From Methylocapsa sp. S129 (GTDB lineage Bacteria > Pseudomonadota > Alphaproteobacteria > Rhizobiales > Beijerinckiaceae), in NCBI RefSeq assembly GCF_009765995.1, contig NZ_LMUI01000016.1, positions 248,001-312,000 of the forward strand: a stretch of DNA of 64,000 bases, given 5' to 3'. The position numbers and the translations under genes are program-made. This document shows positions 16,794 to 25,563 of this stretch, piece after piece (position 1 is the first letter of the stretch; each line of letters begins with the position of its first letter). The notes below the pieces were generated by a model, which saw nothing but the letters and a program-made list of their open reading frames with translations, made no database searches and had not been told where the DNA came from.

Positions 16794-18305
16794 TCAATGA
16801 GGGCCGATATAATCGCCAACGAGACCCGCCACCGCTCTTTGCGCGCCGTCTCGAATCAATCGACCATATGAATTCGTTACCGCTGTTACAAACTCGGCGC
16901 TGTCCTTCAGGTCGTCGCCAAATACAGCTTCGACCGATATGAGCGCACGCGCCTGATCAGCCGCCGTGTCGCCGGCGGCTTCAATCCGTTCGCGCAACAG
17001 TCGGGCCAGGGGATCCCGAACATCGATGACGCCGCCTTTCTCGTCAACGCCCGTCACGTAACGCATCCAGCCGGCCACGGCGAGCGCCAAATACGGAAAC
17101 GGGCGATTCCGCCTGAGATTATCTCGGATGCTCGAAAGGAGGCGTTGCGGCAGCTTTTGCGAACCGTCCATGGCAATCTGCCAAGTGCGATGCCGGATCG
17201 CCGGATTGCTGTAGCGGGCGAGAAGTTGATCCGCGTAGCGATCCAGATCCATTCCGCGAAGCGCGGGCAGCACGGGGATTACGTCCTCGCTCCAAAATCG
17301 TTTGATATATTTCCGGAAGGTTTCGTCCGACACGACATCGACGATCGTCTCGTGCCCCGCCAGATAACCAAGATAGGCCAGGGCAGAGTGCGAGCCATTC
17401 AGCATCCTGAGCTTTGCGTGTTCGAAGGGTGCGACGTCCGACACGAACTGCGCGCCCGCTCGCTGCCAGGACGGTCGGACATCATTAACGAAACGATCCT
17501 CCAGCACCCATTGACGAAACGGTTCATGCATCACTGGAGCGGCGTCAAGCAGCCCTATCAGCTTCTCGACCTGATCCAGATCGCCCGGCGCCTCCGCAGG
17601 AACAATCCGATCCACCATGCCATTGGGAAATGGGACGTAGCTCTCAATCCAGGACGCAAGCGCGTCGTCGCGCAGCGCTGCGAAATCACCGACCAATCGT
17701 GCTAGCAGCGCGCCATTGCGGGGAAGATTGTCGCAGGTCGCCACAGTGAATGGCTGAAGTCCGGCCGCACGTCGACGCGCCAGGGCTCCAGCGAGGAGAC
17801 CGACGGCCGATTGCGGCGCATCGGGATTAGCCAGATCGCGGCGAATATCCGGATGATCGGCGTTGAGTTGTCCGGAAGCCGGATCATGACAATAGCCCTT
17901 TTCTGTCACCGTCAGCGTGACGATCTCTGTGTCTGGCCCACTGAGCAGCTCGAGAATGGCGCCCGGACTCTCTGGCCCGACCAACACATCCAGCAGACAG
18001 CCCACAAGCCGCGCTTGCTGACCAGCCGGACCCGTCTCGACGGCCGTGTATAGGCAGTTTTGCGGCAACAGCCGGTTTCTTTGCTCGGGGCGCTTCAAGC
18101 TGGCGCCCACGATGCCCCAATCGCCGCCACCTTCTGCGAGCACGTCTTCCGTGAAAAGAGCTCCGTGCGCCCGGAAAAAGGCGCCCAGCCCAAGATGAAC
18201 GATTCGCGGCCGAAGGCGCGATCGATCGTAACCAAACCGAACCGCGCCGCTCCGGGCCGAGTCCATGGTTGTGAGGGAAAGTCGGGGGGCGGAGGGTTGG
18301 TCCAT
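16794..18305 (-). CDS. Mannitol-dehydrogenase-family oxidoreductase (fructuronate reductase-like)
   Basis: A 503-residue member of the polyol-specific long-chain dehydrogenase family, which includes mannitol 2-dehydrogenase and fructuronate reductase (UxuB). It has the N-terminal HLGLGAFFRAH nucleotide-fold strand and the catalytic signature KLRMLNGSHSALAYLG with the invariant Lys, Asn and His. Length is normal. The neighbouring L-galactonate-dehydrogenase-like gene and the uronate-type regulator make a hexuronate/aldonate substrate more likely than mannitol. The start ATG follows a GAGGA site; a second ATG a few bases further upstream is in another frame. Confidence 0.85.
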   Translation of the reverse strand: MDQPSAPRLSLTTMDSARSGAVRFGYDRSRLRPRIVHLGLGAFFRAHGALFTEDVLAEGGGDWGIVGASLKRPEQRNRLLPQNCLYTAVETGPAGQQARLVGCLLDVLVGPESPGAILELLSGPDTEIVTLTVTEKGYCHDPASGQLNADHPDIRRDLANPDAPQSAVGLLAGALARRRAAGLQPFTVATCDNLPRNGALLARLVGDFAALRDDALASWIESYVPFPNGMVDRIVPAEAPGDLDQVEKLIGLLDAAPVMHEPFRQWVLEDRFVNDVRPSWQRAGAQFVSDVAPFEHAKLRMLNGSHSALAYLGYLAGHETIVDVVSDETFRKYIKRFWSEDVIPVLPALRGMDLDRYADQLLARYSNPAIRHRTWQIAMDGSQKLPQRLLSSIRDNLRRNRPFPYLALAVAGWMRYVTGVDEKGGVIDVRDPLARLLRERIEAAGDTAADQARALISVEAVFGDDLKDSAEFVTAVTNSYGRLIRDGAQRAVAGLVGDYIGPH

Positions 18306-18623
18306 ATCGTCATGTTCCTCTGTCTGTCATGCTCGCTGGCGATCGCGCACTTCTAGTGGGAATCGGCGACCAAGCTTCGATGCGACAAAGCGCGGAACCG
18401 AATGAGCGAGAACAGGCGAAGCTCTCTCGACGTTCGCGGTCGGCAAGGCGTAGCCGCTGCGCCATCAAAATCGCGGTGTGGAGATCGGACATCCCGTTCG
18501 CACGCGGCATTGATGGCTAGGGATTCTGGTAAATCTCTCCTGGACACGGGCCGATAGTTGCAACGAGCCCGACAGCGCGCTGTCGCCTTCACAAGAATGA
18601 AGCAGCGGGGCCCAAATCGCTCA
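18306..18623. other. Intergenic region, nothing recognised
   Basis: These 318 bases separate the zinc dehydrogenase stop from the mannitol-dehydrogenase-family start on the same strand. Two short minus-strand frames exist (about 66 and 79 codons) but their products resemble nothing I know and have skewed Arg/Ser/Ala composition, as chance frames do here. No copy of the GGATACTAGTATCC operator was found, so the two genes may share one transcript from the upstream promoter. Confidence 0.4.
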
Positions 18624-19640
18624 TCAAGAAAAATCGAGCTGAACCTTGAGGGTTTTCTGCGGATCTTTTTCTATGAGGTCGAAGGCGGACCGTGCGTCGG
18701 CGGCTGCGAACACCTGCGTAATCATGCTTTCCGGCTTCAAGCGTCCCTCGGCGAGCCACGTGATCACTTGCGGGAGAAGGCGTCGGTTCAGACGCGAACC
18801 CACTATCGTCAACTCCTTTCGCACCATCTCTTGCTGGCTAAGACCTGACGGCGCGGGGGAAAATCCAAGCAGTCCGATCCGACCTGCCGGAGAGGCTATA
18901 CGACAGGCCTCATCGAGCAAGGGTGGTACGCCGGCCCCATCGATTACCACAGTCGGTCCCAGTCCGTTCGTCTCCGGTTTGACCGCTTCTGGGACGGGCT
19001 GCCGTCGCGAATTGATGACGACATCGGCGCCGAAAAGCTTGGCGCGTTCAAGGCGCGCCTCGTCGATGTCGGCGATAATGCAGCGTGCGCCATGGAGCTT
19101 GGCGACCTGCAGAACGGTGATGCCGACTGTGCCTGCTCCATAGATCAGAACTGTATCATCCGGACCACATCCGGTCCGCGCGAGAACGTTCGCTGCGATT
19201 GAATAGGGTTCGGCAAGAGCCGCGCGATCGAACGACATATTGGCGGGAACAGGAATAACATTACCGGCTGGCACAGCAATAAAATCCTGGAACCCGCCGT
19301 CGCGATGAACGCCTATGACCTCAAGATTGGCGCAGACGTTGGCACGGCCAATCCCGCATGGGTAGCAATGTCCGCAAGAAATGACAGGGTCGACCACTGC
19401 GTGCTGGCCTTCTCTGATGCTTGTGACGCCCGAACCGAGGGCTGTCACCACGCCTGCGAACTCGTGGCCAATCACGCGAGGATAGACCGCGAATGGATTG
19501 GAGCCATGCAAGATGTGAACGTCCGATCCGCAGATGCCGGCGCGTTGAACTCGAATCACCACCTCATCCGGCTTCGGCGCTGGCGCGGCGCTTGGCTTCA
19601 CTTCGAGAGCCAAAGGCTTGGAAACTATCACGGCAACCAT
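18624..19640 (-). CDS. Zinc-dependent alcohol dehydrogenase, L-galactonate/idonate 5-dehydrogenase-like
   Basis: A 338-residue medium-chain dehydrogenase. Catalytic zinc ligands are visible as Cys37 (GICGSD) and His59-Glu60 (GHE). The structural zinc loop is complete with Cys89, Cys92, Cys95 and Cys103. The Rossmann domain has GAGTVG. The overall pattern resembles the RspB/YjjN (LgoD) group, which oxidises aldonates such as L-galactonate to keto acids. The start lies 15 bases from a half-preserved copy of the GntR operator, so it probably belongs to the same regulon. A truncated relative sits at 60380-60670. Confidence 0.87.
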   Translation of the reverse strand: MVAVIVSKPLALEVKPSAAPAPKPDEVVIRVQRAGICGSDVHILHGSNPFAVYPRVIGHEFAGVVTALGSGVTSIREGQHAVVDPVISCGHCYPCGIGRANVCANLEVIGVHRDGGFQDFIAVPAGNVIPVPANMSFDRAALAEPYSIAANVLARTGCGPDDTVLIYGAGTVGITVLQVAKLHGARCIIADIDEARLERAKLFGADVVINSRRQPVPEAVKPETNGLGPTVVIDGAGVPPLLDEACRIASPAGRIGLLGFSPAPSGLSQQEMVRKELTIVGSRLNRRLLPQVITWLAEGRLKPESMITQVFAAADARSAFDLIEKDPQKTLKVQLDFS

Positions 19641-19654
19641 TGTTTTCTTTCGCT

Positions 19655-19670
19655 TGGATACTAGTCGACA
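19655..19670. promoter_or_regulatory. Degraded GntR operator, copy 3
   Basis: TGGATACTAGTCGACA keeps the complete left half and centre of the copy-1 operator (TGGATACTAGT), while the right half has diverged. It lies only 15-30 bases before the zinc dehydrogenase start, where a bound repressor would block transcription. With one good half-site it may bind more weakly than the two perfect copies. Confidence 0.55.
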
Positions 19671-19876
19671 ATTGCCCAGTCAGAATCGACAGTCAAGCGG
19701 AGTGCGGGTCGGCTTGCCGAATGGCGCCAGCGGCGTGGATGGCCTGTCGAAACAGGCCGGCCTCGTTTCGCAGCGCGCCTCAGTTTCGAGGGCCTTGTCA
19801 CATTGTAGAATAGGGACCGCGATGAGGGTGCCGGGAGTGACTTGCCAGGCAGTCGCGAAGGCTGCGCGCGACGTGT

Positions 19877-20008
19877 TCATCGCCGCGGCGAGACCGCAAT
19901 CTCACGCTGCGCCAACAAATCATCGCCATCGCGCAAGCTCAAGGCGAACCGGAGATCGAGCCAAATCGCCCGCTGAATGATCTCGGGCGGGAACCGCACC
20001 AATCTGAT
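19877..20008 (-). pseudogene. Remnant of an IS6-type transposase (N-terminal part)
   Basis: Reading the minus strand from about 20008, one frame gives IRLVRFPPEIIQRAIW, then LDLRFALSLRDGDDLLAQRE and a stop at 19877-19879. This matches the start of IS6/IS26/IS240-family transposases (FPPEII..AIWLYLRF.LS.RD.E.LLAERG). Only about 43 codons remain; the DDE catalytic domain is missing and no terminal inverted repeats were found. The relic lies in the spacer between the zinc dehydrogenase and the GH3 gene and marks past mobility at the right edge of the sugar-acid island. Confidence 0.65.
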
Positions 20009-20122
20009 CGTCTATATGGCGACCGCGCTCGGCGCGCCGATTTTCTCGCAACGTCTGCGCGTTTCGCCTGAACGGCCGTCCATCGATTCCAAGTCGATGA
20101 GACGCGATGCATTTTCAAGACT

Positions 20123-22261
20123 TCAGCCGGCCGTAGCTTGAACGCTTACCGTGATGAGGTTCGTCCGGTCAGCGCTTGTCCCGACCGATAGTTCAAAGCG
20201 GCCCGGTTCGATGATTGGTCGAAAATCCAGTCCGAGAAATGAAAAGGCGGACGCGGGAATCGACAGATGGACGGCGCTGCGCTCGCCCGGCGCGAGCTTG
20301 ATCTTGGCGATCCCCTTCAATTCGAGCAAGGGTCGCGCGACGCTCGCCACGACGTCGCGAATGAACAGGAATATTGTCTCCTCGCCGAGGCGCGATCCTT
20401 CGTTGACGACATCCACCGACGCGACGATGTCGTCGCCTGGCCTGAATGTCTCGGCGCTGAGGCGCAGGTTGCTGAGCGCAAACCGGGTGTACGACAGGCC
20501 GTGCCCAAAGGGGAACAGAGGTTCGACCGACATGTCGAGATATTTGCTGGTGAAATGATCCGCAGGATTGGCCGGCCGTCCGGAGGGTCTGGCGGCGAAG
20601 AAGATCGGCGACTGCCCGATGTCGCGTGGCCAGGTGACGGGCAACCGGCCGGTCGGATCAAAGCGGCCGGTCACCACGTCTGCGATCGCGTTTCCTGCCT
20701 CGCAGCCCAAAAACCAGGTCGCCGCCACCGCATCGGCGCGCTCGACCAGCCAGGACGCCATCAACGGGCGTCCGGAAGAGAGCAATGCGACAACGGGCCT
20801 CCCGAGATCAAGCACCGCCTCGGCAAGCTCACGCTGGCGACCCGGCAGGACAGGATCGGCCCGGCTCGCTGCTTCCCCACTCATCGAAGCCGCCTCGCCC
20901 AGGCACATCAGGATGACATCGGCCGAGCGGCACGCGTCAATCGCCTCGCCAATACCGCTGACGTCTTCGCTCTCGATGTCGACGCCTCGCGCATAAGCGA
21001 TCTCGCAATGGGGCAGCGCGGCTCGTAAACCCTCGAGAATGGTCACAGGATCGTTGGCGTCGCCCGCTGCCGACCAAGATCCGCGCATATCGGCGCGAGC
21101 GTCCGCCAAAGGTCCGACGACGGCGATCCGTTGCGCCCCGCTCGCGAGCGGCAGGACGCCGGCGTTGGTCAGGATGACGATGGCGCGGCGCGCCACATCG
21201 CGGGCCAGTTCGCGGCGCGCGCGCTCTGCGGAGGGGTCGATCGTTCCGGCGCCGCCGCGCCGATAGGGATCGTCGAACAGTCCGAGCCGCTGCTTGAGCG
21301 TCAGGACGCGAAAGGCGGCCTCATCGATATCATGGATGCTGATGAGGCCACGATCCAGAGCCATTGGAAGGCCTCGGGAATAGGCATTGCTCATCATATC
21401 GATATCGACGCCGGCTTTGAGCGCCAGCGCGGCCGCCTCGACAAGGTCGCCAGCGACGCCGTGGGGCACAAGCTCGGCGATGGCGTTATAGTCGCTGATC
21501 ACGACGCCGTCGAAGCCGGCCTGTCCGCGCAACCAATCGCGCAGTAGTGCAACATGGGCGGTCATCGGTATGCCCGCGATATCGTTGAAGGCTGGCATGA
21601 TCGCGGCGCAGCCGGCGGCGATGGCGGCCTGAAACGGCGGCAGATAGATCTCATGTAGACTGCGCTCGGACACATCGACCGACGCGTAATCGCGTCCCGC
21701 CGTCGCTGCGCCATAGGCGCAGAAGTGTTTGGCCGTGGCGACCAGGCTATCGGCTGCGGCGAGGTTGCTTCCCTGAAAGCCGCGCACTTTCGCCTCGGCG
21801 AAGCGCGCCGCCACCCAGGGATCTTCTCCAGGCCCCTCGGCGATCCGGCCCCAGCGCGGATCGCGCGCGACGTCGATCATCGGCGCAAAAGTGACGGCCA
21901 GGCCGTCGCGCGTCGCCTCCACAGCCGCCTCGCGGGCCGTGCGCTCCCAAAGAACGGGATCGAACAACGCGGCTTCGGCGAGGGGGATCGGGAAAATCGT
22001 CCTGTGCCCGTGGACGATGTCGAAGCCAAGAAGGAGCGGTATTCCAAGGCGAGATTCCTCCACTGCCATTCGCTGGATCGCATGGGCGTGCTCCGCTCCC
22101 CAGAGGTTTAGCATGCCGCCGATCCGTCCAGCGCGAACGCCCTCCGTAGCGTCGCTCGCGAGCACCGGCCCGGTCACCGCATAGCCGGCGGTCGCCATGA
22201 CGAGTTGTCCGATTTTCTCCTCGCAGGTCATGGCGGCCAAAAGCGTCTCGATACGGCTCAC
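20123..22261 (-). CDS. GH3 beta-glucosidase
   Basis: A 712-residue glycoside hydrolase family 3 enzyme of the BglX layout: an N-terminal TIM barrel, the alpha/beta sandwich, and a C-terminal fibronectin-like domain. It has the substrate-binding KHF at about 178-180 and the nucleophile aspartate in VISDYN (Asp257). No signal peptide is visible, so it is probably cytoplasmic and acts on oligosaccharides after import. It is divergent from an operon with a PF10091 glucanase and a GH15 enzyme, which points to stepwise breakdown of a glucan to glucose. Confidence 0.92.
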   Translation of the reverse strand: MSRIETLLAAMTCEEKIGQLVMATAGYAVTGPVLASDATEGVRAGRIGGMLNLWGAEHAHAIQRMAVEESRLGIPLLLGFDIVHGHRTIFPIPLAEAALFDPVLWERTAREAAVEATRDGLAVTFAPMIDVARDPRWGRIAEGPGEDPWVAARFAEAKVRGFQGSNLAAADSLVATAKHFCAYGAATAGRDYASVDVSERSLHEIYLPPFQAAIAAGCAAIMPAFNDIAGIPMTAHVALLRDWLRGQAGFDGVVISDYNAIAELVPHGVAGDLVEAAALALKAGVDIDMMSNAYSRGLPMALDRGLISIHDIDEAAFRVLTLKQRLGLFDDPYRRGGAGTIDPSAERARRELARDVARRAIVILTNAGVLPLASGAQRIAVVGPLADARADMRGSWSAAGDANDPVTILEGLRAALPHCEIAYARGVDIESEDVSGIGEAIDACRSADVILMCLGEAASMSGEAASRADPVLPGRQRELAEAVLDLGRPVVALLSSGRPLMASWLVERADAVAATWFLGCEAGNAIADVVTGRFDPTGRLPVTWPRDIGQSPIFFAARPSGRPANPADHFTSKYLDMSVEPLFPFGHGLSYTRFALSNLRLSAETFRPGDDIVASVDVVNEGSRLGEETIFLFIRDVVASVARPLLELKGIAKIKLAPGERSAVHLSIPASAFSFLGLDFRPIIEPGRFELSVGTSADRTNLITVSVQATAG

Positions 22262-22405
22262 CGTCGATCCCTCATCTTGTCATCGTTTGACCGACATCCT
22301 ACCACCGGAGGCCTATGCGCCCAATGCCGGAAAGTCGATAATGGCGAAGCCCAACCGTCTCGCGAGGGAAGGGGGCGGGCCAGGAGAGGAAACGGACAGT
22401 TCTTG

Positions 22406-24226
22406 ATGGCGGATCAATCCAGCAAGGCTCTTGCGCCCGATGAGAACGCGGAAGCGGTTGGCGACAGCCTCAAATCCGAGCTGACGATGATGCTTCGCGC
22501 CTTCATGGCTTCGGCCGAGCGGACGAAGCTTTTCATGCTGGGCGGAGCCATCGCGATCGTGATCGGCTTTACGGCTTACGGTCAAATCAAATTGAACGCC
22601 TGGAACAAGCCGTTCTACGACGCTCTCGCCAAAAAGGACTTTGGCGCTTTTCTCGACCAGCTTCTCGTCTTCATTGTTATCGTCGCGGGCTTGCTGATTC
22701 TGAATGTCGCCCAGATCTGGCTCAATCAGATGACGAAGTTGAAGCTGAGAGAAAGTCTCGTGCAGGACCTGCTGGATCAATGGCTTGGGCCCAAGCGCGC
22801 TTTTCGCCTCGCCGAGGCCGGCGAGATCGGCGTCAATCCGGACCAGCGCATCCATGAGGACGCCCGCCATCTGACCGAACTGTCGACCGATCTCGGCATC
22901 GGCCTTTTTCAGGCTTCGCTCCTGCTGATCAGCTTCATCGGCGTTCTGTGGATTCTTTCCGCCAATGTGGTTTTCACCATTCATGAGCGCAGTTTCTCGA
23001 TTCCAGGATATATGGTCTGGTGCGCTCTTTTCTACGCTGCAACCGGTTCCTGGCTGAGTTGGCGGGTCGGTCGTCCGCTGATTCCCCTCAATGCCGAACG
23101 CTACGCCCGCGAGGCCGATCTGCGCTTCGCTTTGGTGCGAATCAACGAGCACACCGATGGCATCGCCCTCTATGGCGGCGAGGCCGACGAAAAACGGCAT
23201 CTTCGTCTCGGTCTCGATCGCGTCCTGGCCGTTATGCGCCGGCTGGTCACCGGCGTGACGCGCCTGACCTGGATCACGGCCGGGTATGGCTGGTTCGCCA
23301 TCGTGGCGCCGATCCTGGTCGCGGCGCCCGGATTTTTCGGCGGAGGCCTGACGCTTGGCGGGCTGATGGTGGTGGTGGGCGCCTTCACCCAGGTGCAGCA
23401 GGCCTTGCGCTGGTTTGTCGACAATTTCAGCACGATCGCCGATTGGCTGGCCACGCTGCGTCGCGTCGCCTCCTTCCGTCGAGCGTTGGTCGACATGGAC
23501 GAATTGGGCGAGGAGGTGGGCCGGATCGAATTCGTGCAGCCTAACGAGGGTAAGATCGTCCTCGATGATTTGAGCGTCGTATCTCCAGCCGGATGCGCCG
23601 CGCTCAGCGACAAGCATGTCGAAATCGGGCCGGGCGAGCATGTTCTGATCGTCGGCGAGGCCGGGACCAACCTGACGACATTGTTCCGCGCGATCGCGGG
23701 CCTGTGGCTGTGGGGATCGGGTCGCATCAGCCTTCCGCTTTCGCAGGGCGTTATGTTCATGCCGCAGCGCCCTTACATGCCGTTGGGCGCTTTGCGGGAT
23801 ACGTTGGTTTATCCCTCCTCGGCCACGACATTTCAGGATAGCGCTCTCGCGGCGGCTTGCAGTCGTGTCGGGCTTGGACATTTGTCGTCGCAGCTTGATC
23901 GCAGCGCCAATTGGGACAATGAGCTGGCGAGCGACGAGTTGCAGCGCCTCGCGTTTGCTCGCCTGTTGCTTCACAAGCCGAGTTGGGTGTGCATCGATGA
24001 AGCATTAGATTCTGTCGACGAGAGCAACCGCGAAGGGATCCTCGCGATATTCGACGCCGAACTTGCGGGGACGGGCGTGATCGTTCTCGGCCACCGCGAT
24101 CTGCGCGAGGGATTCTCCACCCGCGTTCTACATCTGATCAACAATCCCGAAGGGCCGCGATTGACCCCGTATGTTTATCCCGACCGCCCCGCGCAGATCA
24201 CAAAACCCGCCGCTTCTGCAACTTGA
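22406..24226 (+). CDS. SbmA/YddA-like ABC transporter with degenerate ATP-binding site
   Basis: A 606-residue half-transporter: an SbmA/BacA-like membrane domain (about residues 25-340) fused to a C-terminal nucleotide-binding domain, as in YddA/BclA. The NBD is badly altered. The P-loop reads GEAGTNLTT (417-425), where relatives have GxxGxGKS/T, so both the glycine and the lysine are lost (Asn422, Leu423). The signature reads LASDELQR (507-514) instead of LSxGEQQR. The Asp-Glu of Walker B remains (531-532). ATP hydrolysis is unlikely. SbmA/BacA proteins work without any NBD using the proton gradient, so transport may still occur. The start follows a purine-rich stretch and fits the family length. 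Confidence 0.85.
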   Translation: MADQSSKALAPDENAEAVGDSLKSELTMMLRAFMASAERTKLFMLGGAIAIVIGFTAYGQIKLNAWNKPFYDALAKKDFGAFLDQLLVFIVIVAGLLILNVAQIWLNQMTKLKLRESLVQDLLDQWLGPKRAFRLAEAGEIGVNPDQRIHEDARHLTELSTDLGIGLFQASLLLISFIGVLWILSANVVFTIHERSFSIPGYMVWCALFYAATGSWLSWRVGRPLIPLNAERYAREADLRFALVRINEHTDGIALYGGEADEKRHLRLGLDRVLAVMRRLVTGVTRLTWITAGYGWFAIVAPILVAAPGFFGGGLTLGGLMVVVGAFTQVQQALRWFVDNFSTIADWLATLRRVASFRRALVDMDELGEEVGRIEFVQPNEGKIVLDDLSVVSPAGCAALSDKHVEIGPGEHVLIVGEAGTNLTTLFRAIAGLWLWGSGRISLPLSQGVMFMPQRPYMPLGALRDTLVYPSSATTFQDSALAAACSRVGLGHLSSQLDRSANWDNELASDELQRLAFARLLLHKPSWVCIDEALDSVDESNREGILAIFDAELAGTGVIVLGHRDLREGFSTRVLHLINNPEGPRLTPYVYPDRPAQITKPAASAT

Positions 24227-24257
24227 CGGCGTCGGGTCCAACAGGATTCCTCATATC

Positions 24258-25553
24258 ATGACGACTCCAGAAATACGCGCATCCAGGAAGCGGTCGCAGC
24301 ACGCCAGGCATCCTGCTGAATCATCAGACGACGCCTTGATCGATCTCGTTCAGCGGCGAACTTTTGGCTATTTCTGGGAGGGCGCGCATCCCGTCAGCGG
24401 TTTGGCGCTTGACCGCTGCGGACTATCTCCAGATCCGACCAACGATCGCGTCGGCATCGGCGGTTGCGGTTTCGCAATCATGGCGATGCTCGCAGCCGCC
24501 GAACGCGGCTGGATCAAGCGGGACGAGGCCATCGAGCGCCTCACCGCCATGCTTGCGTTTCTGGTGAGAACGCCCTGCTACCACGGCTTGTTCCCTCACT
24601 ATCTGAATGGCCGCACCGGCGCGACTATGCCTTTCGGCCGCAAAGACGACGGCAGCGATCTCGTCGAAAGCGCTTATCTGTTCCAGGGGCTTTTATGCGC
24701 GCGACAATATTTCGATCGCGATATGGCCGCGGAGAAAAACCTGCGGGATCAGATCACCTGGATATGGCGCGACGCCGAGTGGAATTGGCACACGCGCGAC
24801 GGTCGCCATGTGCTCACCTGGCATTGGAGCCCGAACAACGGCTGGAGCGCCGACGCCGAGATTCGCGGCTGGAACGAATGTCTCATCGCCTATGTGCTCG
24901 CCGCGGCCTCGCCGACCTATCCGATCGATCCGGACGTCTATCACAAAGGTTGGGCGCAAAGCCGCGCTTTCGACAACCGCCGTCGCTACTATGACATCGA
25001 ATTGCCGCTCGGCCCCGATTATGGCGGCCCCCTGTTCTTCAGCCAATATTCGTTCTGCGGTCTCGATCCGCGGGGGCTGAAAGATAGATACGCGGATTAC
25101 TGGCGCCAGAACGTGCAGCATACGCTGATCAATTATGAGCATTGCGCGCGCAATCCGCATGGCCACAAAGGCTATGGACCCTCCTGTTGGGGTCTCACGG
25201 CGAGCGACGACCCCGCCGGCTACGCGGCGCATGCGCCCGACAACGACAATGGCGTCATCTCCCCAACAGCGGCGCTGTCGAGCTTCCCCTATGCGCCGGA
25301 ACAGGCGATGCGCGCGCTCCGGTATTTTTATGAAGGCGTCGGCGAGAGGATATGGGGCCGCTTCGGATTCACCGACGCCTTTTGCGAAGGCAAGAATTGG
25401 TACGCCAAGACCTATCTCGCCATCGATCAGGGACCGATCGTATCGATGATCGAAAATTACCGGACGGGGTTGTTGTGGAAGCTGTTCATGAGCGATCCTG
25501 ACGTGCGGATCGGCCTGAAAAGGCTCAGCTTCGAAAGCCCGCATCTGGCTTGA
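24258..25553 (+). CDS. PF10091 glucoamylase-like protein, GH144-type (endo-beta-1,2-glucanase candidate)
   Basis: This 431-residue protein belongs to the Glycoamylase family PF10091, an (alpha/alpha)6 barrel group whose characterised bacterial members include GH144 endo-beta-1,2-glucanases. Landmarks are RRTFGYFWEGAHP, DRVGIGGCGFAIMAM, ESAYLFQGLL, SPTAALSSFPYAPEQA and FTDAFCEGKNWYAKTYLAIDQGPI. No signal peptide is visible, suggesting a cytoplasmic or non-classically located enzyme. It lies 31 bases after the SbmA-like gene and 10 bases before the GH15 gene. The beta-1,2-glucan assignment is inferred from family only. Confidence 0.8.
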   Translation: MTTPEIRASRKRSQHARHPAESSDDALIDLVQRRTFGYFWEGAHPVSGLALDRCGLSPDPTNDRVGIGGCGFAIMAMLAAAERGWIKRDEAIERLTAMLAFLVRTPCYHGLFPHYLNGRTGATMPFGRKDDGSDLVESAYLFQGLLCARQYFDRDMAAEKNLRDQITWIWRDAEWNWHTRDGRHVLTWHWSPNNGWSADAEIRGWNECLIAYVLAAASPTYPIDPDVYHKGWAQSRAFDNRRRYYDIELPLGPDYGGPLFFSQYSFCGLDPRGLKDRYADYWRQNVQHTLINYEHCARNPHGHKGYGPSCWGLTASDDPAGYAAHAPDNDNGVISPTAALSSFPYAPEQAMRALRYFYEGVGERIWGRFGFTDAFCEGKNWYAKTYLAIDQGPIVSMIENYRTGLLWKLFMSDPDVRIGLKRLSFESPHLA

Positions 25554-25563
25554 AGGACGCGCG

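Noticed and set aside
22313-23974. 553-codon minus-strand frame opposite the SbmA-like gene
   Set aside because: The plus-strand protein aligns in full with the SbmA/YddA layout; the antisense product is Arg/Gln/His-rich with no domain.
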